Positions 11,901-26,900 of a stretch of 64,000 nt of DNA are shown here, piece by piece. The DNA is taken from NCBI RefSeq assembly GCF_019925205.1, contig NC_083568.1:22132393-22196392 (forward strand), in the 5' to 3' direction. The stretch comes from Metopolophium dirhodum (Eukaryota > Arthropoda > Insecta > Hemiptera > Aphididae). Within the stretch, counting starts at the first letter, position 1; every line of letters begins with the position of its first letter. Both the position numbers and the translations under genes were made by a program. Under the pieces are notes generated by a model that saw nothing but the letters and a program-made list of their open reading frames with translations, was not told where the DNA came from and ran no database searches.

Positions 11901-14900
11901 TCTCGTGAAATAGCTTTGTGACATTTTGAATTCCATGCAATTTCAGTTTGTTTTGTTCTATTGTGTATTTTAATTACGTGGTTTTACGTAAAAAATGAAA
12001 AAAAATATATATTAATTGCTTAAGTGAAACTGAAAAATTAAAAATCCTACAACTATATGCATCATCAGATACTCGTACGTTCGCATTTTATTTCATATAA
12101 TATTTGCCATTATAATTAAGTAATAAATTATAATATTATGATATAGCTGTACACTCTTTTGGCGATTGGTCGAGTAGTATAAAAATAATATTTCTTTTAA
12201 CTTATTAATATTTAATTTGTTTCGCTTTATACCATTTCAGAAGAAAAACGAATTTATTTTAATTTAAGTGTCTCAGAAACAATTCATTTGTTTTAAATAA
12301 TGTGATTTAATTGGATTGTAGCTGATGCCAAATTTTGTCAAGAGAGTTTGAATAATATTATATTTTAACACAACTTGAGGTACAAATTAATTTATATTTT
12401 ACATTTCATTACAATATTTATTTCTATTCATTTTTAAGTTTCTATAATATAATAAATATTCAGGGCGATTCACCAAGTATGCTCACCACAATGTTTTATT
12501 TTTAATACTGTATTTGTTTAAATTATAATTTTTGGAATTTTAAAAAATATTTCAATACTATATTTTATAATTCTTCAGATTTTTTTGAACTACTAAGGCA
12601 TGTTCTGTATAACGAACTTCTGTTTTTCAAATGAAAACTGATTTTTTACTTAAATGTATTAAGTACCTAAATAATAGCTAGTTAAAAATGAGAACGTGTA
12701 GTTTCTCGGTTATTAAAAGTATATAAATAGTATTCAAAAAAGATTTTACAAAAATATAAAATACGTACATATTATACCTAATGAAAGAATCGAGCATTTA
12801 TTTTATTTGCATTATTCTTACAACTATTTAAAAACGCTAATAGATTTATAATAGGTAATTAAAATTGTTTTCAAATCACCATAGCCTTCATATCTTCCAA
12901 ACTTAATATTCTTAGTACCTACACATACTTTATAAAGTTAAATAACTCAAAAACTACTAGTTTAAACTTTTGCTGAAAAATTATCCACTAAACAATTTAC
13001 AGTAGAGTGAAGAGGTTTTCAATTGAAACACAAGTGTGTATCTCAACAGGGTAATCTTTTAGTAGTACAAATAAATAATAATCTCTAGATTTTGAAAAAA
13101 AAATGTTAAGTATATTTAATAATTAAAATATCGAACTTTGTATAACTGCATTATTAAAGAAATAAAAGGTGGTGATATTTTATTAATATTGAAATTAATA
13201 CAATAACACAATGTATCGTGTCATATTTCACATTGTATTTAAAATATTATAATAATTTAATTGTTCGTCACTAGTAAATAATAATAATGATTAGTTCTTA
13301 ATTCTTATAGTTAACCATATATTTATTCATTAATAATTTACTTACAATTGTAGACTTTTACAAACTTATAACTACAATTATTACTTCATACGATATAATC
13401 GATTTACTATTTGGAAAATAACTGAGAATATCGATATATACATTATTCAAGGTACCACACACACTAGATTTCCAATCGGTAAATAGAAAAACCATGAACT
13501 TTTATGAACACTATTATTATTCGAAAAATATAAAATAAAATATAGAGATAAGTATTGTAAAATAACTACATACCTCATTACTTTTTAGTTTATTCAGAAT
13601 ACGGAATTTGTTTCATCATTGAATAAGTATCTTTTACATTTTTACGAATATTGTTTTTATTACAGACAAACACTGCAATGCAAAAATCATTTCAGTAAGT
13701 TTGATTATGAATTAAAATGTTAAAAAAAACCACTGTTACCTGTCCATGTCTCTGATCGATCGATCACATCACGTTTACCCACATTGGATCAGCGATTGGT
13801 TCTTTTGTTATAACCCAGACTTATTGTACTCGTGTCACACAACAATAATATTACGAAATGTTTATATTTCATCTGCTATTGCTGTACCGTTTCTAAGACA
13901 TATCGTATTATTTATATCTTACACAAAATGTAAAATAATTGAACTGTGCTAAAGGGTATATGATATAAGAAAAACGACTATTTCTGATTCATACAATACT
14001 AGAAAATATTTGAATTCCAGTAGTAGTTCCAGCAATACCAACTTGTTACTTACTGATGTTTTCGTACGAAGAACTCATTATTATTGAGTAGCCCATTTTA
14101 GCTGTATACTGATCAATGATATTTCGTGACTAGGGTAATTTTCTTTATTATTTAAAAAAAGAGCGGTAAAAAAAAACAGTAAAGAAATATAGCAAAAACA
14201 ATATCGTCACAGACTCGCGAAATGCATTTGAAATATTTTCTAGTCTGATCCTACAGATCGTTTGGAATTTTAAAACGAACGACTCGCAGGCATTAACTTT
14301 TTTACGCACTATTCGAGACGACGTCTCTGAACAAATTTTCGTTTATCGAAGACGCGCCCCGCACGCACTGCAGCAGCAAGCACGGCCGTCGTTTGGCCCG
14401 CTTCCTCCATAACGTCGCGTCCACAATAATCGATTTTTACCGAAGAACGTCCGCAATAAAAAACGTCGTTGGTGTTTGATTTTTTCAGGTGAACAAAGTG
14501 TACGTGATCGTGTCGTCGTCGATATCGTTTTGGATACCCTGCACGATCATGCTGTTCACGTACCACGCGATATTCAAAGAGGCGAACCGGCAGGAGAAGC
14601 AGATACACGCGAGGATCAGTTGTGGCCAGCAGATCAACTACAACCGGGAGCTGGCCGAGAACCAGCTGCGGTCGTCGAACGGCGCCGCCAACGGGTCGTC
14701 GTCCAGGACCACACTGGCGCCCAACGATCACCACTCGACCCCTTCCCGGGACAACAGGAACATCATCAAGATGAAGCGGGAGCACAAGGCGGCCAGGACG
14801 CTGGGCATCATCATGGGCACTTTTATCGTCTGCTGGCTGCCCTTCTTCCTGTGGTGAGTGTTCCGACGCCATTTTGCGTACGTTAGGTACTTATTATATT

Positions 14901-17900
14901 TAAGTATAGCATAATATTGTTGTCCGACTACGGATGTCGTTTTTGTCGCGATGAGGGTCCAATTTTAGAGACGCGCCTCTCGGCAATTCTAATTATCTTA
15001 CCAAATCAACACTTTAAGTCATCACACTAAATTTTAGAATAACTGTTTTTAAACGATTTAATCACATTATTTTTATATACTCAACTTATCTTTGTTGATA
15101 TCACCACTTACAATATATTACATTTTTTCCAGACAAATTCTGATAAGACATTCTGATAGCCACCACTCAGCTTTTTTTTTTAAGAATTTGTCAATATGTA
15201 TTTATGGTAATCGGCTACCAGCGTAATATTTATGCTTTTGTTTGCTTTTGATAAATTCAATGTTTTAATATGTAATAATGTTGACAATGGTACAAAATAT
15301 CCTGACTACGACCGTTCTTAAAGATATGATAAAATTATATTATGAGCTAAGAGTATAGATAAAACTTAGAATTTAACTATTCATTCTGAAAGTATATTTT
15401 TCGTTATGATTGTATCATTTAAGCCAGCCTTACGACTTTGGATTAGAATACATCGTGTAGCTACTATTGCTACTATACTGATTAGTTTTCCGATTTCGTT
15501 ATCGTACAGTGTTCATTCATGGGGTTTTATGACACTGATTTATTCATTTTAAGTCACGCTAAAACGTATCCTCTGGAAATATAATCTCCTTGAAAGATTT
15601 ACATGCTTTATTATCACTAAAAATCACATTTCTGAAACTTTTAATCTTTTAACAATAAAATTAGTATTGTTTACACCGCTGATTATGGTATTCATGTATC
15701 AAAATTATAATGTCAGCTCAAATGCTCAATATAACAGTCTGTCGTTACTCACTAAGTCGTCTCGATAACAATATTCAACTACGAAAACTACAATATTATA
15801 TCTCTTCGTTCGAAACGTCTACTATGTTGACCTTTTTTTTTCCAAGTATGTTTCAAAGCAATTATAAATACTATAAAAGCAATTAATGGAAATAATGGCA
15901 ACAATATAATATTATGATATTATTATACCAATGAGATTAAAATACTATACAAAAATGGCATTTATATCAGTCATTTTATCGGAAGAACTCGATTTTTAAC
16001 ATCAAGCATTGGTAGTCAGCTATAAAGAATTTGTATTCAACTGTGGGTCATACTGGTAATTTCGTATTTCAAATGAGCGTAGACATTTTTCACAGACATT
16101 GTCATTTTCTATAAAATGTGAATATTTATATTAATGATTTAGTGCATAATTACTTTCCGAGAATATACATTTTCCTCTCATTCCATCATACTTCTCGATT
16201 AAATGACGATTTTTAATTGACGAGAAAAAGTATTTCTTCATTTGTCTTCATTTACTTGAAAGAATTTCGTCCGAATGAAAAGACGAAATATATAAATGAA
16301 ACTCAATTAAAAATTAACTATGCTGTGAACTCAGATGGAATGGTTTTCTTTTATTGAATATAACAACAAAAACGAAAACTAGATAGGTACCTACTTGATT
16401 TTTTTTTTATTCATTAATTAATATTTTGATTAAACGTAATTATTTCTGTTTATATGCAAATAAATTTTTTGTTCAAAGGTTAGTCCATTTCTTGAGTGTA
16501 CATTTTTGTTTATTTATAACAAAAATTAAATTATGAATATTCTGAACGAATTTTTTTTTCATTTATCCGGTATTTTTTCGAAGATGCAACCTTCGTGAAA
16601 AATTTTTATTATCTATAAAATACACACTTTAAAATATACATTTGTTTTCTTTGTTTTTTTTTTTTTATTCATTTGTTCTGATAATAAATAGCTAAATATT
16701 TAAGAAAAAATAGTGAACTAAATATAAACGAATATCATAATATTATCTCATATTCCACACCTGTCTAGTATAACACCGTCTCATATTAAATTTGTTACCT
16801 TATTCTTTTATGATAAAATATATATTTTCTAATGTTTATTACTTTTTGTTCAACATAGATCTAACGGGTAGTAGTTATTTACATTTTCGTTTTTACTATT
16901 AGTTTAAAATATTGTAATTTTAATGGATTATTATAATATTATAGTAGGTATAATGTAATTTATTGCAAATACTAAGGTTCTAGTAAAAATATATTTTACA
17001 TTAATGATTTAAAAATCAAATAATGGTCGTAAATATTATGTTTTATATTAAATTTAAGGTATAGGTGTTTACCTAAAATGCAATTAATACTGTTATAGCA
17101 CAGAAATAAGAAACTTTTACCAAAATACATATAATATGGGGGACATAAAACACATTAGCTATAAGTACTTATTTTAATATATTGTCAATGATTGTACGAT
17201 GCTCTACATATTTTGTATATTGTTCTATAATTTGTATATAAGCGTATAACGTATAAAAATAATAATTTACTCCTATGCTTTATTGATATAATGTATTAAT
17301 TCGAGTTTATGTAGTAACTTATAAATTGAAGAGTCCAGATAATAAAAGTTAACATTAGGTATAGAATTAATAGTTTTATTTCGTATCTATATTTGTATAA
17401 TTTGTGTAGTTAATTAAATAATCTATCAAATCGACTATTTTATAGTAAGGAAGTAACCTATATTTAGTGTTTGTACAATACTTATTTTCCAATCGTTTAT
17501 TTTATTATGCCCATTCAATAATCCAGAATTTACGTTTGAAACTATTAATTAAAGCACATGAGTTTGTTGTATTTATTTTTTATGTACAAGTGGATTACAT
17601 GTTCACTAAAAATGAATAATGTGTTTATATAATATTTCAATATGCACTTTCATATTTTTATAGAAATTCTATGTTACTCATTTTGTTTTTGAATCATTTT
17701 AAACTAGATTTACATTTAATTAATTGCTGCATGGTTTACCATCTTCCTCGGCTAACCATACACTAGTGTACCTTATTCCATAATCTTCCTATTCTTATAC
17801 GCAATTTAATTAACAAAAAACGTCTTACTAGATAGTTAAGGAAAATTACTAGGTAACCGTCTGAAAAAAAGTCTGAACACACTTTCTGACTACCTTAAAA

Positions 17901-20900
17901 GACTTCTATCAAAATATAGAAGCAAATCATACCCTAACTAAATTTCATCTCTCGCCACATGTGATGGATTAGGTTGGAAACTACAAAAAAATGCTTAAAG
18001 ATAAGCTTTTGCTCCCCCCTAAAATCCCATAAGCTCTTAGACAGTAGACACAACAAAAAAAGGTAAACTTATCTAAAATAATTTAACTGACATTTTAAAA
18101 CCCTTTAATAACATATTGACAATATTTAGGACTATCTGATGATGTAGATAACTTCCCGATGTCTCCATTTAAAAGTTACATAGCAAATAAAAGTAAAAAT
18201 TTTTCTCATCAGAAATTAAACATCACAACATTTCCTCCAAAAAAACCACTTGTCTTCGATAATAATATTATATTATAATGCAATACCTAAAAGCTTGGTC
18301 ACATAGCATCTAATGAGAAAAACTTTAATTAAAATAAAGTATTATTATGTGATACCATACAAAGTGTCTCATATGAGTCATATTATGTATTAATTATTTA
18401 TCTTTCACTTCGATTAAAATATTTAGTCCAAATAGTAATCCCAAACCGAACAAATCACCCCAACGTCCTACAGATCCGTATAGTTCCTTATTATCCCGGT
18501 CCCACAGAGTAATCCTATTTAAGCGCTAGTTATCTTGCCGCAATGTGAGAAGATGCTTGCTTAAAAAATATTACTGATTAGGCACATCGTTTCTTATCAT
18601 GTATATCTTAATTCGTGGTCCCAACGCTACAGTTTCTAACTATGCCAACGACAAAAACCAATCTCTCCATCCACGAAATTCACTGAATGGCTCATTTTAT
18701 CTTAAAATACAATAAAACGATCTAGAACCGTATTACCGAAAGTGGAAAGCAAATCCTAATTAAAATAAATCAAGTTCAAACTCAAAAATAAACCCCCGCA
18801 CCTTGAATAAAAGAAATAAAAAACATTTAATAACATTTTAATTATACCCGTTTCAGACACAACAAAATATCTTAGAGTAACTTTTGACGAAAAACTATCT
18901 TGGACACACCATATTATTATAGTTGTATATACAAAAAAACAAAAGATAAATTAAACTAAAATATCAATTTCACTTACTCAAGGAAATTCTCCTCTCAAAA
19001 TCTATACTAACACTCCAAAAAATAAATACATGTTTAAACCAATTTGGACATAGGGCATTGGGGGCTTTTCTAAAATTCCATTTTCAATAAAACTAAAATA
19101 ACCTCTATTATAATCATCCAACAAATGCATTATAAATTTACAAAAGTCAGGGGAAACACGTCATAATTACGGTATTATGTTATTATGGCTGAGCGACAAA
19201 ACTAAGTTTATCAATATATTATATTTCCATTGACTTTAACGTTAAATTATTTACAGATTACCTATCACATACATGAGTATTATATTATTTATTATCTATA
19301 GACTAGTATAATATTTACATATTTTATATTCAATTTTTTTTTTTATTAATTTATTTATGTTGACATTTTGCAATGATATCATACCAAAATGAGAAGAAAA
19401 TACATTTTTTCCTGAACATGTGTTTTTAAAAATCGCCATGGTTGTAGTTTATAAAAACAAAAGTAAAACTAACAATAATAAGGAAGTATTAATTGTTTGT
19501 TTTAATGTGAATACATGACATTGCGCCAGAAACATTTACGACATGTCCTCTAAGCGTCTAAATGATTTTAATTATTCTTCTCCTTATTATTATTGGTGTT
19601 TTTTTTATTATTATTGTTATTGGAACATCTAAAACAGTTGTTGTACAAAAGAAATGTCAAGGGTTTCGCTTGAATTGGTCTGTCAAATATAACAAAAGCG
19701 AGACCTTTTCCTCTCATTATTATACAACAGTTTGGGAAATTCTCAAACGTTATTTTTAAAATATTTAAATTTATCCATGGGTCCCAAGACTCAATCAACA
19801 GGTAAACATAATTATTTAAAGCTCCCAATGGTTAGCAATAGGAAACCAAAATTTAGTTGTTTTTCCATCAGTCTTTTCGTTATATTTAATTCTTAATCTT
19901 AGTTGCCTTCATTAATTAATATGATTTAAATTTGTTTTCCTAATTGTTCAAATGTTAGTTAAATAAATAGATTATTTTTAACACTTTTTTTTTAATTATG
20001 TTTTCATAAAAATGTTTAATTTATTTTATTATAGTATTTTATTAGTAAATTTAAATAGTTGATATGCAATACAGCTATAAAATTAAAGAATTATCCTAAC
20101 ATAGAATTATTGTACTTATCACAAACAATGGAAATAAAATCGTAAATTTTTAATAATCGAGAACAATTTGATGTACTATTAATTTAACTATCATTAACAC
20201 AATATTGAATTAATTAGTAATCCTCTTAGAACCGTAAGAAATAATTAATATGAAATATTTATTATGTCAGCCATTTAATATTGATAATATTTAACTAATC
20301 AGTAAACATCTTTTTTTTTTTATTACAAAATGCATTATAAACATGATATATAAATGGTCGCTGGGAAAACACTGATTGATATATCTATGCGTAAATTCTT
20401 ATTAATGCAGTATATATTATTAATCATAATAAGTAAGCAAGTATTTTGTGAAAACATTTGGTTTTTGGAACTGTAATCCTATACAAATAAAACCAAGCTT
20501 TGAATAATATTATACTTCCACGTTTTATTTTTTTATTTATTTTTTGTGGAATTTAAATATAGAACTCCGCATGATGTTACTTTAGATTAAATAAAAATTG
20601 TTTCGTTTTTAAATACATAAAAAATACGATTTTACAAAATAATAAATATCATAAGTTTTATAAACATTTTTTTTTAACTCTCTTTAGTTTTTTTTTAGAT
20701 ATTTATCTTTTTTTCCACTTTGCTAAACTGTAATAAGTCATAACTATCACTCATATTATTGTGCACCATCTATATAAATTATTATTTATTATTCTAATTA
20801 TTTTATTTACTAAATATAGCATTTAATTTAGTACAATATTTTTACTAATTATTAGTTTTACGCAACAATATAAATAATAAAAATATTATGTAAGTATAAA

Positions 20901-23900
20901 AAACAATAAGAATAGTTACTCAACATTTGATTCGATATTGAACGTCAATTTCAAATGTCCGTCAGATTGTATGATAAGTTTAAGTATAAGTTTGCGCATC
21001 GGTTACTACTGCAGTGACGTCTGATCCGTGTCACGCGGACACATATGGCCCACCAACGCATTAGAACTTAGAAGTGAACCGTTGCCAATTTTTAAGCTAA
21101 GACAAAATATATAAATAATATAATTATTGTTTCCATGATATTTAAATTTCATTTATCTTATTACTTATATTTTATTTTAATATTTTTTTAATTCTGATCG
21201 GAGTACAGGTTTTACGATGATTTTTTTTTTTGTCTGTTTATGCGTTTTATAGTAGAATAATTGCTTTAATAGTTTAATATTTATCTTTGAGGGTGGTTCT
21301 GGACAAAAGGAAAACAACTATTTACGCAAAACCAGTTTCGACAAAATGTATTTTGTTTTTGTCATAATTTCAAAATTAATAACTGTAGAGATTTGAAATA
21401 TTCACCAAATATTAATATCCACATTAACTAAATGTAAAATAATTTTAAAAATATAGTGGTTCTTTTTGTACTATTTTTCGATATTTGAAACTTTCAACTT
21501 CTATAGTTTATTTTGAATTCATGTAAGATAACATTTTTGTTTGTGCATAAAAAACCTTCAAAATGTAATGTTAAAAATTATCGAAAATACAGTGTCAATT
21601 ATTTTTTTATTAACGTTTAATTTTAATTTTATAAATATTTAAATTATTGTTTTGTTAAAAATTATACCGTACACCTTATATGATTTAAAACTACCTAGGT
21701 ACATAAGAGACTTTTAACAGGATATATTGAATATCATTAATATAATTAATGTAAATTGTACTGTATTTACCTACTATTTAGCTTAGTCTTAACAAAATCG
21801 TTTAAGTTAATTACATGCAATACAATCTAATAAGATAAAAAAAGTTAATTCTATAATAATCCTGAAATAGAAATATTTTAGAACGGGGCCCAAAAAATAT
21901 AGCCAGTGTATAATTCAAACTTTAAATTAAAAAGTGAAAAATAGGTGCCAATTACAAAAAAAAGAACATTTTAAAGAAGAGCAATATGAATAAAATCGTA
22001 GGTTTTAAATTTATTTGACATTTGGTTTTTTTTTAGAAAACGTAATTAATATCGTGAGGTGATATTTAACTATATTTTTGTTTATAGAACTGTCAAATAA
22101 GATTCTACTGAATGAATTTTACTTTATAAACTTTTACTACTAGATATAAAATCATAAATTTTAAGATAAAACGCAATTATATTCACATAGAAAAAATTAA
22201 AAAAAAAGTCGTCATAATTTACTATAAAACGTTGCCGTTTGATGATTTTGTAGTAAAATTAGACATTAGAAGTACTTTACTCTGATGTTAACTTATAGAT
22301 TTCTGTCTCTAAGGTGTGTATAGTGTATTAAAGAAATTACCGACATATTTATAGTTGGATGATTCTCCATATCATAGACGTCTTAAGCTAGAGTTTTAAT
22401 TAAATAATTGTCTAATGAGAAAAATTCGAACAATGGTATTTCGTATTCAATATTTTAAGTCCCACGTACATTTTTAATCACAATAAGGCGTATAACACCT
22501 ACTCCACATTCGTAAAAAGAAGTCATATTTTATGAATTCTCGAAAATCGCGTCAAAAGTTGAACATTGAATCAAAATGAAAAACTTACGAGGGTCGAGAG
22601 TTCTCGCTGCTTTCAATTCGATAATAGCTGACCCGGGATTTTTCTCTTATCTTAGCCTATATAATATAGAAACCACTGCTGCAAATAGCGGCCATTTTCT
22701 TTTATCCGTATTATTTATGTTGACGCCATACTGCCATAAACTGAGAAAGATACTTCATTGTTTAGCAGCGTCCTTCCAACAAATAAAATACTAAAATATA
22801 TTAATTATTACCGTATTGTGCCGCGGTTTACTATATCTAATACGCGCGCCCGACGGACACAAACGATATGACATTTCTGAACGAATTTCTATTGGCGAAC
22901 CTCGTGCGTCCATTTCGCGCGTTTCGGCGGTCGTTCATACAATCGATAATTTACTGTAGTCGTGTTAAACCCGACGATTATTGTAATAATATTGTAATGT
23001 AGGTACAAGGGTTATTCTTTTATATCACGATCTCCTCGTCTGCGGTACCATCGAACACTTTTAATGACAGCTATTATAATATTATTATACAGCCATCGTT
23101 GTCCAACCGCATACCCGGTCGAACGGCTTCGTATGCGACTACCACGCGTGTTGTACGCGTCCGCAAATGCGTATATAAACACAATCATATTGTGAACATA
23201 TCATAATACCATCGCGGTATTAATAACATCGTGAAATTATTATTATTATTATTTTATCCGAGCGGTTGATGTTCTTAATGCGCGTGGACCGCGACCGACC
23301 GTGAGCGTTCGGTGGAGGGTGGGTGCGGCTATGTAATATTATAACATGCGCGCTCGTTGGCCCGCGTCCATTTCAATTACGTAGGCGGGATCGAGAGATC
23401 GATATAGGTACGGAACAAGAAAAAAAAAACAAAAAATAAATAAATACTCCGACACGCACGCTAAGAAATAATCGGCTTTCCCGGTTTAATTGTTGGCGGC
23501 GACCCACACGCCCCTTGTGCAGTACGCTTGCGATCGTACGCACCCATTTGCGCGACTTATCATATTATTAATATGCGACCATTTGCCTTAAAATATTATC
23601 ATCATTAGGCATGCGGTCGTCGTCGTCTAATCGTATTCTAAGCTATAACGTCATCGTTATAATCTGATGATGATGATTGTATTATTATAAAGTGTGCCGT
23701 TGCCCCGATATGATATAGATAATATTATAATAATATTATTATTGTGTTATTATCATTTCATAATTTATTATTTACAGTATTGTATCGCTTATCACTTATC
23801 ACTACGTATCTGACTGCGTTCAACTTGTAAGGATTTTACACATTATACACAGCACAGATATTTAAATCGTATACCTAAACGTGATGGACGTGTATTACAT

Positions 23901-26900
23901 TTAATCGCGATCATCTCTATAGCTGGTGTGCCGGATTTGAGTTCAAACAGTATAGTATTCTGTTCCGAAAAGAGATAATATTATGATTTTGACGTTTTGG
24001 AATCGGGTCCGTTCCAGCGTGCAAATGCGTGCACATGTGGTATTTAATTGCGATTATAATAAATATATATTGCATGGTTGGCGGGACGCGATTAAAGTAA
24101 TTCGATGATAAATCGTTGGCCAGCATCAATAGGAAACGTGTGGATGATTTCTCTGACATTGGTCGCTGCGCTTCGCATTCATTAATATCGTATCATACTA
24201 ATATCAAACGCATTTAGTCATAAAATACGATAGCTATAATTACCTATAATTTACAGGAAGTAAAAACAAATTGTTGAAAACGTTATCGACGTATTCGTGA
24301 TAAGTATAATATTGATACAGACCGTCAACGATTGATGTAAGCTAATAATCCATAAATAATAACAAATAACTATGATCGCGTACCTACCGCCGCGCGTGTG
24401 ATGTGGATCCGTCTGATTGTAAGACTTTCGAAAAAACCAGTTTGTTGATACCCGTGGATGCGTTTCGATTTAACAGCTTAAAACCACTACGACAGTGCGA
24501 CGTTAAACACAATTAATATAAGAAAATACGGTGACTTTAATAAAAGGGTTGTTTTTTGTTCGCTAGACGGACGTTTAGCGTTGGCCAGTGGCCATTTTGA
24601 TTTTTTGATTTTCCACCTCGTTGCTATCAATAATAATAAAAATAATATATTACTTTTGCAATAGTGATGATGTCTTGTATTCGTTGTGTTGTAAGGTATC
24701 ATATAAAAACCAAACACCCAGGCAATGTCGATTTCCATTTATATCGCTACCACTGCAGGTGCACTCTTCATATATTATTGTATTATATAATTATATTATA
24801 CAACTTAGGGCGTTTGATCGTGTGCTCAGTGTAGACACTCGTGTTAGAAAGTCATTTACGTGATTCAACTTGTACCTATATATAAGTATATAAAATTATA
24901 GCCACTCTGGCGGTGGGGTCGTTGATTTAGTGGAAATTAACTCAAACGTATTCGCTCGTCAGCTTTCTGCGCACGCGCAGACTTGTGTGTGTGCATAACC
25001 GTAACAATGAAAATTAACAACATTATTGTAGCACGCTGCCGTCCATCTAGTACGAATTAAGTAGGTACATTTTAATATTATTTTGCAGGGGTGGATGAAT
25101 GAATATAATGTTGTTGTTCTGTGTAACATTTTGCGCCAGGCACTTGCTCGAAATAATTTCAAAACTAAAACGACGACTATAAGGTTAAACTATATTATTA
25201 TTATTATTATAGACTAGCTGCAGCTGTCTTAAATTTTTCTTATCATATTAGACACCGGAGATCATAAAGATAAGTATTGTTTATATATATATACGTTTAA
25301 GACTAATTATTGGACGTTCCAAAGATTCCCGAGGAATTTTTAACACTACTTCATCGTAATTAGTTACGCAATGTTTTTTTTTTTTAAGCAGGTTGCACCG
25401 CCTGCACATTGTGCTCATAGATAGTCATGTACAATTATATCATAACTTATAAACTAAAATCTGCCGATTAAAATGTCACCCTCTTAAAATATTATGCTCT
25501 GTCAATAACAAACTATATGATATACTTAAAACGTTGTGATATTATTTATTTTTTTTTATATGTCTGCGAATCTCTGTGACTCGGCGATTATTGGATTCAT
25601 TTACTTTACAGTACTGTTTTATATTCGTATTTCGTACTCGGACATATCATCGTAATACGCTTGTTTTGTTTTTTTTAAATTATACTTCGACTCTCGTGTC
25701 GTATAAAATAGTAGTCAATAATATATTATACTAATATAGTATAATAAATCAATATTTATATGAATTGAAATGGATTTTTTAATGAATGTTTTTTTAAACT
25801 ATTATTGATGTGGAATTATAATTGAAACAATTTATAGATAATTATTTGCTTAAATAAAATCGTTTAAGAATTTATGCAATAACTCGTCAATTAATTAACT
25901 TAAATATTATTAAAACTAAACTAAGCTACAATAATACCTATAGTACTGTAGGTCATATTAGACAAAATGAATCGGTCAGAAACTCAGAACAATACATTAT
26001 GTTTATATAATTGGGTTTCTTTAAAAAAAATAGGTTAAACTCAACACATCTCTATTCCGGGTTATATATTACTTAAATCTAACCACCCAGATGGTACAGC
26101 TCATGGTGGTGTAGCTATACTTATAAAGTCTAAACTAAAATTCCACCCACTTACTAATTTCTCTCAAGATTATATTCAATCTTGTGCCATCTCAATTACA
26201 TTAAATAATATACCTTTTGCTATCGCTGCTATCTACAGTCCTCCTAGACACAATTTATCCAATGCAGATCTAACCAACTACTTTAACACTATGCCCACAA
26301 ATTTTATAATAGGCGGTGACTACAACTCCAAACACCAGAGCTGGGGATGCCGTGTAACCAATCCTCGCGGCAACCTACTCTACAACCTGGTTAATATAAA
26401 CAAATATAAAATGTTTTCTCCCCCTGAACCAATCTCTTATCTGAGTGGTATGCAAAATGGCGAGTTAAAATTAACCAAAATAAATCTCAGCACACAACAT
26501 TCACACTCAAACAAGGAACATGCCCAAACATTACCCTTAACAACGTACCAATTCCCACTTCTGACACAGCCAAATACTTAGGATTAATCCTTGATAAAAG
26601 ATCGACATGGAAGAAACACCTTCAAACCAAAAGAATAACCTTAAATAATCGTTTGCGTATGCTTAGACCTCTTTTAACTAAAAATAAGTACTTTACTCTA
26701 AATACCAAACTTACAATCTACAAAGCGCTTCTTAAACCTATTACAAAACTTTAATGTCTAACGACTCTCAAAAAAAAAAAAATAATATAAATTATGTAAT
26801 TATAGTAAAAATTAATTAAGATAATTAATCAATTAGTCAAGAGTCACTAATGGGTGGCTGCTTAAATCACGCCTGTCACGTATCATGTACTTATATCATA

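Noticed and set aside
14309..14886. 187-codon minus frame and 136-codon plus frame over coding exon 3
   Set aside because: Composition shadows of the TM5-TM6 exon; the receptor frame has all family motifs.
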